Shown piece after piece: positions 25,086-32,756 of a stretch of 64,000 bases of DNA. The translations under genes and the position numbers were made by a program. The notes beneath the pieces were generated by a model. The model was not told the origin of the DNA. It saw nothing but the letters and a program-made list of their open reading frames with translations, and made no database searches. Source of the DNA: Fluviibacter phosphoraccumulans. GTDB lineage: Bacteria; Pseudomonadota; Gammaproteobacteria; Burkholderiales; Rhodocyclaceae. How positions within the stretch are numbered: position 1 is the stretch's first letter; every line of letters begins with the position of its first letter. The stretch covers positions 434,001-498,000 of the forward strand of contig NZ_AP019011.1 of NCBI RefSeq assembly GCF_016110345.1, in the 5' to 3' direction.

Positions 25086-25781
25086 TTAGTCGCGGTCGTT
25101 GCCGTTAAAGATCATCAGCAGGTTGAGCAGGCTAACGAACAGGTTGTAAATGTCCAGATACACCGCCAGGGTTGCCGTAATGTAGTTGGTTTCACCGCCG
25201 TTCACGATACGGCTCAGGTCAAACAGCAGATAACCCGTGAAAAGCAGGGCACCGATCGCCGAGATGGCGATGGCCATGGCCGGAATGGCCAGGAAGATAT
25301 TAGCCACGGAGGCGAGAATCAGCAGAATCAGGCCGGCAAACAGGAAGTTGCCCATAAAGCTGAAGTCGCGCTTGCTGACGCTGGTGTAAATGGCCAGGGA
25401 GAAGAAGATCGCCGCAGTGGCGCTACCAGCCATGGCAATCAGTGCACCGCCATTGGTCATACCGAGCGCCACGCTCAGAATCTGCGACAGCATCACGCCC
25501 ATGAAGAAGGTGAAGGCCAGCAGTAACAGCACACCCGTGCCACTGTTGCGGTTACGTTGAATCGCCCACATCAAACCAAAGGCAATGCCAAAGAAGACCA
25601 GCATGCCCATGATCGGGCTGCCCGCCATAAGCATCGGCACGCCAGAGCTTAAACCGACAACGGCGCCAATCACGGTAGGAATGAGCGAAAGCGCCAGCAG
25701 CCAATAGGTATTGCGTAGTACCTGGTTGCGGCTGGCATTGATGGTGATACCGCCAAAAGACGGCGTAGAGCGAATGTTCAT
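25086..25781 (-). CDS. BAX inhibitor-1/YccA family membrane protein
   Basis: A 231-residue inner-membrane protein with about seven hydrophobic segments after a polar N-terminus (about 1-22). It has the usual small-residue-rich helices and a C-terminal ILFTGYLLFDLSRIVNGGE...YLDIYNLF stretch typical of the bacterial BI-1 family (YccA/YbhL), where acidic residues form a pH-sensitive calcium-leak site. YccA binds FtsH in Escherichia coli; any such role here is only inference. Single gene with its own terminator. Confidence 0.9.
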   Translation of the reverse strand: MNIRSTPSFGGITINASRNQVLRNTYWLLALSLIPTVIGAVVGLSSGVPMLMAGSPIMGMLVFFGIAFGLMWAIQRNRNSGTGVLLLLAFTFFMGVMLSQILSVALGMTNGGALIAMAGSATAAIFFSLAIYTSVSKRDFSFMGNFLFAGLILLILASVANIFLAIPAMAIAISAIGALLFTGYLLFDLSRIVNGGETNYITATLAVYLDIYNLFVSLLNLLMIFNGNDRD

Positions 25782-25871
25782 GGATCAGATTCCTTCAGGA
25801 AAACAGACACGTAGTGCACATATAGTAGCTGAAAAGCCGGAAATCAAGGCCGCTTTCAACAAAGGGGTATT

Positions 25872-26594
25872 TTAAATGCTTTGGCGTGACAATTCTGTGT
25901 CATTCCAGGTCAGATATTCGCCACGATCCGCCGACCAATCGGCCATAACCCAGCGCTCAACATGGATGCCGTCAACAAACAGATCATGCGTGGCGGGGCG
26001 GTGCGTGTGGCCATGAATCAGCGTGGCATAGCCGTAGCGGCGGGCTTCGTCCTCAACGGTGCCTTGGCTGACATCCGTCATCATTTGGGTCTGGGCATCG
26101 TAACGACGGCCCTTGCTCCGCCAGCGCAGCCAGGTGGCAATGCTGCGTCGTAACCAGTAGGGTAGGCGGAGAAAGCGTGCCTGTGTTTGCGGGTCGCGCA
26201 CCCGGGCACGAAACTTCTGGTATGGCACATCGCCCGTGCAGTAAAGATCGCCGTGCGATAAGACAAACTGCCAGGTGGTGGTCGAAAGGATGTAAGGGTC
26301 TTCCAGCCGGATCAAGCCCAGTTCGGCCAGCACATGGTCGCTGACCATGAAATCCCGGTTGCCGGCCATGAAGTAAACTGCAACGCCTGCCTGAACCGTT
26401 TCTTTCAGTGCCTGGAATACCGGTTTATAGGCTTTAAGACCCAGGTCTTCATCGCCCACCCATGATTCAAAAATGTCGCCCAGCAGATAGACCGACTGAG
26501 CCTCCCGGCGGGCACGTTCCAGAAAGCTCAGGAAGCGTGCCGTAATCGCCGGGGTGTCCGAAGCCAGATGGACATCGGACGCAAAGAAAATCAT
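25872..26594 (-). CDS. lpxH: UDP-2,3-diacylglucosamine diphosphatase
   Basis: A 240-residue calcineurin-like phosphoesterase that hydrolyses UDP-2,3-diacylglucosamine to lipid X and UMP in lipid A synthesis. The metal-binding motifs are all present in order: DVHLASD near residue 7, GDIFE near 39, GNRD near 79, and HGHTHRP near 195. The start overlaps the ppiB stop by 4 bases (26591-26594), so the two form an operon, as in several proteobacteria. Confidence 0.94.
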   Translation of the reverse strand: MIFFASDVHLASDTPAITARFLSFLERARREAQSVYLLGDIFESWVGDEDLGLKAYKPVFQALKETVQAGVAVYFMAGNRDFMVSDHVLAELGLIRLEDPYILSTTTWQFVLSHGDLYCTGDVPYQKFRARVRDPQTQARFLRLPYWLRRSIATWLRWRSKGRRYDAQTQMMTDVSQGTVEDEARRYGYATLIHGHTHRPATHDLFVDGIHVERWVMADWSADRGEYLTWNDTELSRQSI

Positions 26595-27088
26595 TTAATG
26601 GTGACCGACTGAATGATCACGTCATCTTTAGGGACGTCCTGATGGAAGCCGCTGGTACCGGTTTTAACGGCCTTGATCTTGTTCACGACATCCATACCGT
26701 CGGTCACTTTGCCAAAGACGGCATAGCCCCAACCCTGTGGCGATTCACTCTTGAAGTTGAGAAAATCATTGTCAGCCACGTTAATAAAAAACTGGGCCGT
26801 CGCCGAATGCGGGTCACTGGTGCGGGCCATGGCCAGCGTGCCGGTCATATTTTTCAGGCCGTTATTGGCTTCGTTCTTGATCGGCGCTTTGGTGGGTTTC
26901 TGCTTCATGCCTGGCTCAAAACCGCCGCCCTGGATCATGAAGCCATTGATGACGCGATGAAACACCGTATTGTTGTACGAACCGTCTTTGGCGTACGACA
27001 AAAAGTTTTCTACGGATTTCGGCGCATGTTCGCTGTCGAGTTCAACGGTAATCGGACCAAAGTTGGTGTTCAGAATAACGGTTTGCAT
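26591..27088 (-). CDS. ppiB: Peptidyl-prolyl cis-trans isomerase B (cyclophilin)
   Basis: A 165-residue cytoplasmic cyclophilin without signal peptide. The catalytic signature FHRVINGFMIQGGGF contains the key Arg, and MARTSDPHSATAQFFINV gives the substrate pocket. It is the first gene of the ppiB-lpxH pair, transcribed divergently from cysS across a 132-base gap. Confidence 0.95.
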   Translation of the reverse strand: MQTVILNTNFGPITVELDSEHAPKSVENFLSYAKDGSYNNTVFHRVINGFMIQGGGFEPGMKQKPTKAPIKNEANNGLKNMTGTLAMARTSDPHSATAQFFINVADNDFLNFKSESPQGWGYAVFGKVTDGMDVVNKIKAVKTGTSGFHQDVPKDDVIIQSVTIK

Positions 27089-27220
27089 GGATTGCTTCTC
27101 CTGTCAGTGGGGATGAAGTTGCACGATGGTTTTGCCGGCGGGTTTGCCGAGACTCGTGCTATATTCAAAGACGCATTTTATCCGTATTTTCTCTGCATTT
27201 TCTCGAATCTATAGTCCGTC

Positions 27221-28612
27221 ATGCTCTCGATCTATAACACCCTGGCCCGCGAAAAAACCCCGTTGCAACCGATTCATCCGGGGCAGGTGCGCATGTACGT
27301 CTGTGGCATGACCGTTTACGACTTCTGTCACCTGGGCCACGCCCGTGTGATGGTGGTATTCGATATGGTCTATCGCTGGCTCAGGGCGCAAGGCTATCAG
27401 GTGGAATACGTCCGTAATATTACGGATATTGATGACAAAATCATCGCCCGCGCTAACGAGCGCGGCGAAAGCATTCAGCAGCTGACCGACCGCTACATCG
27501 CGGCAATGCATGAAGACAGCGATGCACTGGGTGTGTTGCGTCCGACCCAAGAGCCGCGCGCCACCGAATACGTGCAGGAAATGCTCGATCTGATCGGTAC
27601 CCTGGAAGACAAAGGCCTCGCCTATCAGGGCGGGGATGGCGATGTGAACTTTGCCGTACGCAAGTTCCCCGGTTACGGCAAGCTCTCGGGCAAATCACTC
27701 GACGATCTGCGGGCCGGTGAGCGCGTGGCCGTGGCCAGCGCCAAAGAAGACCCACTCGATTTTGTACTCTGGAAGCACGCCAAAGCCGGTGAGCCGGCCT
27801 GGCCATCAGCGTGGGGCGATGGTCGTCCGGGCTGGCACATCGAGTGTTCGGCTATGAGCAGCACCTTGCTCGGCAATCATTTTGATATTCATGGGGGCGG
27901 TGCTGATTTGCAGTTCCCGCATCATGAGAATGAAATTGCCCAGTCCGAAGGCGCCCATGGCGGTACTTTTGCCAACATCTGGATGCACAACGGCTTTATC
28001 CGTGTTGAGAAAGACGGCATCGAAGAAAAGATGTCCAAATCGCTGGGCAACTTCTTCACCATCCGTGATGTACTCAAGGTCTATGACCCGGAAATCATCC
28101 GTTTCTTTATTCTGCGTGCGCAGTACCGTAGCCCGCTGAACTATTCAACCGCCCATCTGGATGATGCTGCCAACGCGCTGGAACGTCTCTATACCGCTTT
28201 ACGTAACGTGCCACCTGCAGCAGATGCTGCCGTCGATTGGCAAAGTCCGTATGGCCTGAAGTTCACCATGGCCATGAACGACGACTTCAACACGCCAGAA
28301 GCCATGGCCGTATTGTTTGAACTGGCCCAAGCCGTCAATCGTGAGCAAAGCGCTGATTTGGCTGCGCAGCTTAAAGCGCTAGCCGGCGTACTGGGGCTCT
28401 TGCAACGCGCACCGGAAGCATTCTTGCAGCGTTCTACCGGTGCCGATGCCGAAGGCCTGACGCCTGAGCAGATCGAAGCCCGTATCCAGGAACGTTTGGC
28501 TGCCCGCAAAGCCAAAGACTTCGCCACCGCTGACCGCGTTCGGAAGGCACTGTTGGAAGCCGGAGTGGTGCTGGAAGATACGCCGCAGGGCACGATCTGG
28601 CGTCGTGCCTGA
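27221..28612 (+). CDS. cysS: Cysteinyl-tRNA synthetase
   Basis: A 463-residue class I synthetase. The zinc Cys is in MYVCGMTVYD, the HIGH-type motif reads HLGH, GWHIECSAM contains the second zinc Cys, and the KMSKS motif is EEKMSKSLGN. The C-terminal DALR domain covers about 340-460. It lies head to head with ppiB. The MFS gene start overlaps its last 8 bases. Confidence 0.96.
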   Translation: MLSIYNTLAREKTPLQPIHPGQVRMYVCGMTVYDFCHLGHARVMVVFDMVYRWLRAQGYQVEYVRNITDIDDKIIARANERGESIQQLTDRYIAAMHEDSDALGVLRPTQEPRATEYVQEMLDLIGTLEDKGLAYQGGDGDVNFAVRKFPGYGKLSGKSLDDLRAGERVAVASAKEDPLDFVLWKHAKAGEPAWPSAWGDGRPGWHIECSAMSSTLLGNHFDIHGGGADLQFPHHENEIAQSEGAHGGTFANIWMHNGFIRVEKDGIEEKMSKSLGNFFTIRDVLKVYDPEIIRFFILRAQYRSPLNYSTAHLDDAANALERLYTALRNVPPAADAAVDWQSPYGLKFTMAMNDDFNTPEAMAVLFELAQAVNREQSADLAAQLKALAGVLGLLQRAPEAFLQRSTGADAEGLTPEQIEARIQERLAARKAKDFATADRVRKALLEAGVVLEDTPQGTIWRRA

Positions 28613-29813
28613 CCTAGCTAATACGCCGGCGCGTTCCGAACGCGCCATGCTGCTCATTCTGGCCGGTATCCAGTTCTGTCACATTCTGGATTTCATGATC
28701 ATGATGCCGCTGGGGCCGTTTCTCATCAGCGCCCTCGGTATCTCCACGCATGAGTTTGCCCTACTGGTTGCCAGTTATAGCTTTAGTGCGGCCGTGGCCG
28801 GCCTGCTCATGGCACCCGTAGTGGATCGCTTCGAACGCAAGCGATTTTTACTGGGCATCTTTTTAGCCTTTGCCGTTGCCACCTTGCTTTGTGCGCTGGC
28901 GCCGGGCTTTGTTACCTTGCTCATTGCCCGTGGTTTGGCCGGCATCTTCGGGGGCATGATGGGCGCCATGGTGCATACCATCGTGGCCGATGCCATCCCC
29001 TTTGAGCGCCGCGCCAAAGCTACCGGTTTAGTGGCCACCGCCTTTTCGGTGTCGAGTATTGCGGGCGTACCGCTATCGTTATTGATGGCCGATGCTATGG
29101 GCTGGCAAGCGCCGTTTTTGTTGATTGCGCTGCTCAGCGCCGGGCTGATCTGGTTTGGCTATAAAGCACTGCCCGAGTTTCACGGACATCTCAATACGCG
29201 GCACGAAGGGCGTGCCATTCGCCAGATGATCGCCGTTGCCATAGAGCCTAATCATATGAAGGCCATGCTGTTAACCGCACTGGTTATCTTTGGCGGTTTT
29301 ACTGTCATTCCGTACATCACCCTTTATGCCATCGCCAATGTCGGCATTGCCGCCGACCAGATACCGTTGATTTATTTTCTGGGCGGCGCGGCCACACTGC
29401 TCACCGCCCGATTGATCGGTGCCCTAGCCGACCGCCTGGGTAAAGTCATCATGTTCCGGGTTGTCGCTATCGCTGCCTGTTTACCGGTTTTGCTGGTCAC
29501 CAACATCGGGTCGGTGAGCTTGATGGCCTGGTTGGCCATCACCACGCTGTTCTTTATCTTGGTCTCTGGCCGCATGGTGCCCTTGCTGGCCATTGTCGGT
29601 GCGGCGGTTAAACCGCAGGAACGAGGCGCATTTTTATCGCTCAACGCCACCGTGCAATCTATGGCCATGGGCTTGGCCAGTATGGTGGGTGGTGTGTTTA
29701 TTACCCAGACGTCAGACGGTGTTATTAGCGGTTACGGTTGGGTAGGGCTAGTTGCCGCCAGCTTCAATGTCCTGGCGGCATTGTGGGTCAGTCGGGTGGC
29801 CATCAGGGACTGA
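28605..29813 (+). CDS. MFS transporter, probable drug or sugar efflux type
   Basis: A 402-residue protein with about 12 hydrophobic segments. The loop 2-3 motif appears as APVVDRFERKRFLL, and its repeat GALADRLGK is in the second half. The sequence resembles the arabinose-efflux/DHA1-like MFS group; the substrate is unknown. The listed GTG start overlaps cysS by 8 bases. ATG 28647 (MLLILAGIQF), just before the first membrane helix, is an alternative without the polar N-terminus. Confidence 0.85.
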   Translation: MPDLANTPARSERAMLLILAGIQFCHILDFMIMMPLGPFLISALGISTHEFALLVASYSFSAAVAGLLMAPVVDRFERKRFLLGIFLAFAVATLLCALAPGFVTLLIARGLAGIFGGMMGAMVHTIVADAIPFERRAKATGLVATAFSVSSIAGVPLSLLMADAMGWQAPFLLIALLSAGLIWFGYKALPEFHGHLNTRHEGRAIRQMIAVAIEPNHMKAMLLTALVIFGGFTVIPYITLYAIANVGIAADQIPLIYFLGGAATLLTARLIGALADRLGKVIMFRVVAIAACLPVLLVTNIGSVSLMAWLAITTLFFILVSGRMVPLLAIVGAAVKPQERGAFLSLNATVQSMAMGLASMVGGVFITQTSDGVISGYGWVGLVAASFNVLAALWVSRVAIRD

Positions 29814-29915
29814 TAACAAGTCTGTCGGTAACTGACAGAGTAGATCGTAAATCGCTACGGCGCTTTTTTGAGGTGCTTGTGAAGTCGCTTCCTCGCCGTT
29901 GATTGGTTTTGTCAT
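29748..29915 (-). CDS. Possible small gene (55 residues) divergent from the RHH/RelE pair
   Basis: The ATG at 29915 (minus strand) follows a full-strength GGAGGAAATCACC ribosome binding site. The frame encodes MTKPINGEEATSQAPQKSAV and continues with AIYDLLCQLPTDLLSV, ending at TAG inside the MFS gene end. No family is recognised. Expression could share the palindromic operator region 29941-29971 in the opposite direction. It may be a remnant of another antitoxin or a chance frame. Confidence 0.35.
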   Translation of the reverse strand: MTKPINGEEATSQAPQKSAVAIYDLLCQLPTDLLSVPDGHPTDPQCRQDIEAGGN

Positions 29916-29940
29916 GGTGATTTCCTCCGGCTAGCAATAG

Positions 29941-29971
29941 TGTTATGATGTCATAACGCTTAAACGTTATG
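29941..29971 (+). promoter_or_regulatory. Promoter and three-half-site operator of the RHH/RelE pair
   Basis: GTTATGA (29942-29948) and TCATAAC (29951-29957) form a perfect palindrome with a 2-base centre. CATAACG (29952-29958) and CGTTATG (29965-29971) form a second one with a 6-base centre. The three half-sites share the core GTTATG. An extended -10, TGTTATGAT (29941-29949), lies inside the first half-site. This is the usual arrangement for repression by a ribbon-helix-helix antitoxin. Confidence 0.75.
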
Positions 29972-29978
29972 GTGCTTT

Positions 29979-30212
29979 ATGGCAAATAATACTGTTCGAT
30001 CAACGATTTACCTTGACTCCGAGCTTCATCAGGCGCTTCGTGTTAAGGCTGCCGTTGCACATAAATCGATCTCGGAAATTGTTAACGAGTCGATTCGTGA
30101 ATCATTGCGCGAAGATGAGGCAGACTTAAAAGCATTTGAACTGCGCGCTGCAGAGGAACCGATGCCTTATGAAACATTTCTGGCCAAGCTAAAAGCCGAT
30201 GGCACTATTTGA
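29979..30212 (+). CDS. Ribbon-helix-helix antitoxin
   Basis: A 77-residue protein. The N-terminus RSTIYLDSELHQALRVKAA is a ribbon-helix-helix DNA-binding fold; the acidic C-terminal part (LREDEADLKAFELRAAEEP) is the flexible toxin-neutralising tail. It overlaps the toxin gene by 14 bases. Together with the palindromic promoter this gives a standard autoregulated type II toxin-antitoxin operon. Confidence 0.87.
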   Translation: MANNTVRSTIYLDSELHQALRVKAAVAHKSISEIVNESIRESLREDEADLKAFELRAAEEPMPYETFLAKLKADGTI

Positions 30213-30456
30213 GTTGCGGGTTCGCCCTTCAGTCGCCAAAGATCTGAAGGCCATCCCAAGGCAAAGTGTGCTGCGCGTTCTCGATAAGATCGAAAGTCTT
30301 CGGGAGGATCCTAGGCCAGTTGGCTCCGAAAAATTGAGCGGGATGGAGCGCTACCGAATTCGACAAGGGTGCTACCGAATTATCTATAGCATCTTCGACG
30401 ATGAAATCGTGGTTGAGATTGTCAAAGTTGGGCATCGCAAAGACGTATACCGGTAA
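30199..30456 (+). CDS. RelE/ParE-superfamily toxin
   Basis: An 85-residue protein with the compact RelE/ParE fold: N-terminal VRPSVAKDLKAIP, then helices, then beta strands ending in YRIRQGCYRIIYSIFDDEI and VGHRKDVYR. The pattern R-x-R-x-G-x-Y-R plus a terminal H-R-x-x-x-Y-R is that of RelE-type mRNA interferases, so ribosome-dependent mRNA cleavage is the likely action; a ParE-like gyrase role cannot be excluded. Confidence 0.87.
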   Translation: MALFELRVRPSVAKDLKAIPRQSVLRVLDKIESLREDPRPVGSEKLSGMERYRIRQGCYRIIYSIFDDEIVVEIVKVGHRKDVYR

Positions 30457-30461
30457 CCAAC

Positions 30462-30617
30462 ATGTCCAAACGCGCCCGCCGTCGCGAGAAACGCCCGAAC
30501 GCCCCCGCTAAGGCATTGCGTAGTGGGTTGTTTAGGCGAAAGGCCGAGGTTGATCGCCGCAAAGCGGCACGTTTGATACGAAGTGCCAAGCACAAGGCTA
30601 GGCCAGATAATGCCTAG
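30462..30617 (+). CDS. Small basic protein, ArfA/DUF7230-like, copy 1
   Basis: A 51-residue, strongly basic protein starting MSKRARRREKRPNAPAKALR and ending ARPDNA. The central NAPAKALRSGLFRRKAE resembles the NAxxALxxxLFRxRxE core of ArfA, the alternative ribosome-rescue factor, and of short DUF7230 proteins; the later Gly-Ser-Tyr part of ArfA is not seen. The assignment is an inference from pattern only. A hairpin GCCGC-AAA-GCGGC (30556-30568) lies inside the gene. It starts 5 bases after the toxin stop and may be co-transcribed. A second copy lies at 31340. Confidence 0.6.
   Translation: MSKRARRREKRPNAPAKALRSGLFRRKAEVDRRKAARLIRSAKHKARPDNA
30471..30600 (+). repeat. Direct repeat, left copy (130 bp)
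   Basis: Aligns without gaps to 31355-31484 at a constant offset of 884 bases. Identical runs include GAAACGCCCG, AAGGCATTG and TTGATACGAAGTGCCAA. The two copies bracket the MazEF-type pair. Confidence 0.85.
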
Positions 30618-30628
30618 GTTAATGATGT

Positions 30629-30964
30629 TCAGCTTGTTGCGACCAATCGATCAAATTGCTTTTTGAATGCTTGTCTATCAGCGGCGGAAAGTGCACCAAT
30701 CTTTCCTCGTATCAGTCTGTTGTCGAGCGTGAAGAGTTTGAAGCGGATTCTTGAGGGTGCTGGCAAACCTGCGGCTTGCAGGTCTTTTATGGGGCAGTCC
30801 AAAGGCCAATCATTCATCGCCGAGGTGACCATCACAAGCACTGAATGGTCTGCTGCATTACTAAAGACGGATTGAGAGAGAACCAGTGCAGGTCTGTTTT
30901 TAGTAGCAGTACGATCCGTGAACGGGAAGGGCACTCTGACCACGTCGAATTGTTCAAAGCCCAC
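30629..30964 (-). CDS. MazF/PemK-type toxin
   Basis: A 111-residue protein beginning at GTG with GFEQFDVVRVPFPFTD and continuing TKNRPALVLSQ, the hallmark of MazF/PemK endoribonucleases; further strands include VMVTSAMNDWPLDCPI and LFTLDNRLI. The frame is open upstream to 31015, but GTG 30964 overlaps the antitoxin stop as expected for a coupled pair and yields the family N-terminus. The product should cut mRNA at short motifs. Confidence 0.88.
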   Translation of the reverse strand: MGFEQFDVVRVPFPFTDRTATKNRPALVLSQSVFSNAADHSVLVMVTSAMNDWPLDCPIKDLQAAGLPAPSRIRFKLFTLDNRLIRGKIGALSAADRQAFKKQFDRLVATS

Positions 30965-31184
30965 GATACGCCTCTTCGTCTTCCGCGCAGCCCCATTCGG
31001 TGAGCGTGCCTTCAACGGCGCGCATGTACTCTAGGTCTAGTGGTTGAATACGCCGCACTCTGGCTGAACCGTCTGCATTCACTTCCCATTCCAGCAAATC
31101 GCCCGGATTAAAGTTAAGCGACTCTCTGACCTCTGCTGGAATGGTAGTTTGGCCTTTTGAGGTGATTTTGGCGATAGCTGGCAT
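30954..31184 (-). CDS. AbrB/MazE-type antitoxin
   Basis: A 76-residue protein with an N-terminal SpoVT-AbrB swapped-hairpin domain (AKITSKGQTTIPAEVRESL, then PGDLLEWEV) and an acidic C-terminal tail (LTEWGCAEDEEAYRGL) that would mask the toxin. It precedes and overlaps the MazF-type gene by 11 bases. A perfect palindrome lies 12 bases upstream of its start, matching autoregulation. Confidence 0.88.
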   Translation of the reverse strand: MPAIAKITSKGQTTIPAEVRESLNFNPGDLLEWEVNADGSARVRRIQPLDLEYMRAVEGTLTEWGCAEDEEAYRGL

Positions 31185-31195
31185 GACGTCTTCCC

Positions 31196-31210
31196 GTAAG
31201 GACTCCTTAC
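31196..31210 (-). promoter_or_regulatory. Operator palindrome of the MazEF-type pair
   Basis: GTAAGGA-C-TCCTTAC is a perfect 15-base palindrome just upstream of the antitoxin start, placed where an AbrB-type antitoxin would bind its own promoter. Confidence 0.6.
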
Positions 31211-31339
31211 TGAAAGAATTTACGCCTACAAAGTCAAAATGGCAATGTCAGTCGCGTAATAAGGGCTATGGCAATCCATCAACTTGCCACAGCGCCGTTT
31301 AGATTGAAGCGCATTCCCAATCTGCTAGACTGCGCTTAT

Positions 31340-31504
31340 ATGCATGAATGGATGCGTGCACGCCATCGCCAGAAACGCCCGGGCACCCCCGCGAAGGCAT
31401 TGAGTAGCGCATCGTTTCAGCCAAAGGTAGAAGTAGATCGCCTAATGGCGGCACGGTTGATACGAAGTGCCAAACACAAGGCCAAACTGGAAAGCGGGCA
31501 TTAA
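31340..31504 (+). CDS. Small basic protein, ArfA/DUF7230-like, copy 2
   Basis: A 54-residue paralogue of the protein at 30462. Residues 8-48 align without gaps to copy 1, with RPGTPAKALSS, KVEVDR and AARLIRSAKHKA shared or similar. The LFR of the ArfA-like core is changed to SFQ, so this copy may be degenerate. The frame opens at 31268, giving 78 residues, but similarity to copy 1 starts after ATG 31340. No clear ribosome binding site precedes 31340. A shorter hairpin CGCC-TAAT-GGCG (31439-31450) sits at the position of the copy 1 hairpin. Confidence 0.5.
   Translation: MHEWMRARHRQKRPGTPAKALSSASFQPKVEVDRLMAARLIRSAKHKAKLESGH
31355..31484 (+). repeat. Direct repeat, right copy (130 bp)
   Basis: Partner of 30471-30600. 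Similarity stops on both sides, so the repeat covers most of the small gene but not its promoter or its last codons. Confidence 0.85.
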
Positions 31505-31629
31505 GCGCTAATTTATCGCTGGAAGTGTCAAAAACAGCTTAGTATTTTAGAATTGCCTGAGTATATACCGTTGTGAGGCCAAAACCCCTGCAATATTGCC
31601 GTCTATTTCACTTTAGATTTTTCAAAGCC

Positions 31630-32109
31630 ATGCGCAACTTATCGAAAGTCTTGTTCTTCTTTCCGCTATTTTATTTAGCGGGTACTGCTGTAGCAAATAG
31701 CACCGACATGCAGGAATCTTTTGGCCGTTCTTTTGAAGCCAGTTGTGTTCAGGGCATAGTCAAGCGGGCCGTTGGTGATTACAGCAAGATGACCGGGATT
31801 GCTCAGGAGAATATTTCTGCTGACGTACGAGCTCGACTGGAAGAGGTAACTTGCCCGCTCCACACGACGTGCAATTGCTTGACCCGTAAGGCTTCCGCGA
31901 AAGTGCAGTCAGTGTCAGACAATAAGATGGAAATTGCCGTTGATTTGAGTGGCCTTTCAAGCGCAACCGATTGCGCTCCTGATCCGGCCACGTCGAAGAC
32001 TGTTCAGCTTGGCTTGATGCGCCTAGTAGAGGCGTCGCCTGCTCCTGTAAGTCCCCTTAAGGTAAAACGAGCCCCGTTTACCGTCGAGCTTACGGTCAAT
32101 AATGCGTAG
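31630..32109 (+). CDS. Unrecognised secreted protein
   Basis: 159 residues. A clear signal peptide (MRNLSKVLFFFPLFYLAGTA, cleavage likely after AVA) leads to a mature protein with six Cys, four of them in ASC, TCPLHTTCNC and the rest near SATDCAP, suggesting disulfides in the periplasm. No family is recognised. The frame is open upstream to 31573, but ATG 31630 gives the cleaner signal. Base composition is lower in GC than the core genes, in keeping with acquired DNA. The next small frame begins 5 bases after its stop. Confidence 0.6.
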   Translation: MRNLSKVLFFFPLFYLAGTAVANSTDMQESFGRSFEASCVQGIVKRAVGDYSKMTGIAQENISADVRARLEEVTCPLHTTCNCLTRKASAKVQSVSDNKMEIAVDLSGLSSATDCAPDPATSKTVQLGLMRLVEASPAPVSPLKVKRAPFTVELTVNNA

Positions 32110-32114
32110 ATAAG

Positions 32115-32444
32115 TTGCCGCTTGAGATCGTGAGAGCTAACGAGCTGTTGACCTCCCATGAACGCATTTTGGGACAGGAAGGTTCAAGAAACCTTCAAAA
32201 AGTCACGAGCAGTTTTGGTGGCGACTCACGAATAATAATAAGCGGCTCCAATTTTTCGAACTTTGCTACAACCCCCAAAGGTGCAAGTTATGCCATCCGT
32301 TCCATAGACGGCATACCCCTTGAAAAGACGACAGTAAAGAATGTTTGGTTGGTCATTTTTGCCAGCCAGGTGCCTGTCGACCCGCGCGCAATTGAGTTCT
32401 ATCCCGCAATCGTCTCGGTTTTTGAAGTGGAATTCTTAGATTGA
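32115..32444 (+). CDS. Unrecognised 109-residue protein
   Basis: The frame starts at TTG 32115 or GTG 32130; neither has a good ribosome binding site. The product begins PLEIVRANELLTSHERILGQ and ends FYPAIVSVFEVEFLD, with no signal peptide or known motif. Close spacing to the secreted protein suggests co-transcription. It could be a 3' remnant of a larger gene. Confidence 0.4.
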   Translation: MPLEIVRANELLTSHERILGQEGSRNLQKVTSSFGGDSRIIISGSNFSNFATTPKGASYAIRSIDGIPLEKTTVKNVWLVIFASQVPVDPRAIEFYPAIVSVFEVEFLD

Positions 32445-32756
32445 TTTTAAATCAATCCCATTCATCACTCGGGCCTAGGGCGATGAAGCCGCGCCGCCTC
32501 TATGACTTCTACGTTAGGTCTCGACGGTTGCTATCCAAAAACTACGTATCTTGTCTATTGCTCGGTCTGTCATCAGCCAATTGCAGACCGAGGTGCAAGT
32601 TCTTCGAAGTAGGCAAAGACCCTCGCTTCTGCTCTGAACTTTGATGTTGTTATGCTGACAGCAAGATTAGCAAGTAATTAAAAGTATTTATAATATAAAA
32701 CACATGCAGTGCCATTGATGTCAACCCTCATGCGAACTCCGCTGTCTGTGTAAACA
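32445..32756. other. Gap of about 310 bases with no supported gene
   Basis: Contains a short frame (32441-32644) with no recognisable product or start signal, then an AT-rich stretch 32645-32700. No repeat, tRNA or terminator was recognised. Confidence 0.6.
32689..32694 (+). promoter_or_regulatory. Possible -10 for the lipoprotein gene
   Basis: A perfect TATAAT in AT-rich DNA 62 bases before the gene; only a weak -35 (TTAGCA, 32667) is present. Confidence 0.4.

Noticed and set aside
32441..32644. 67-codon frame in the islet gap
   Set aside because: No start signal, no recognisable product, and it overlaps the preceding gene end.
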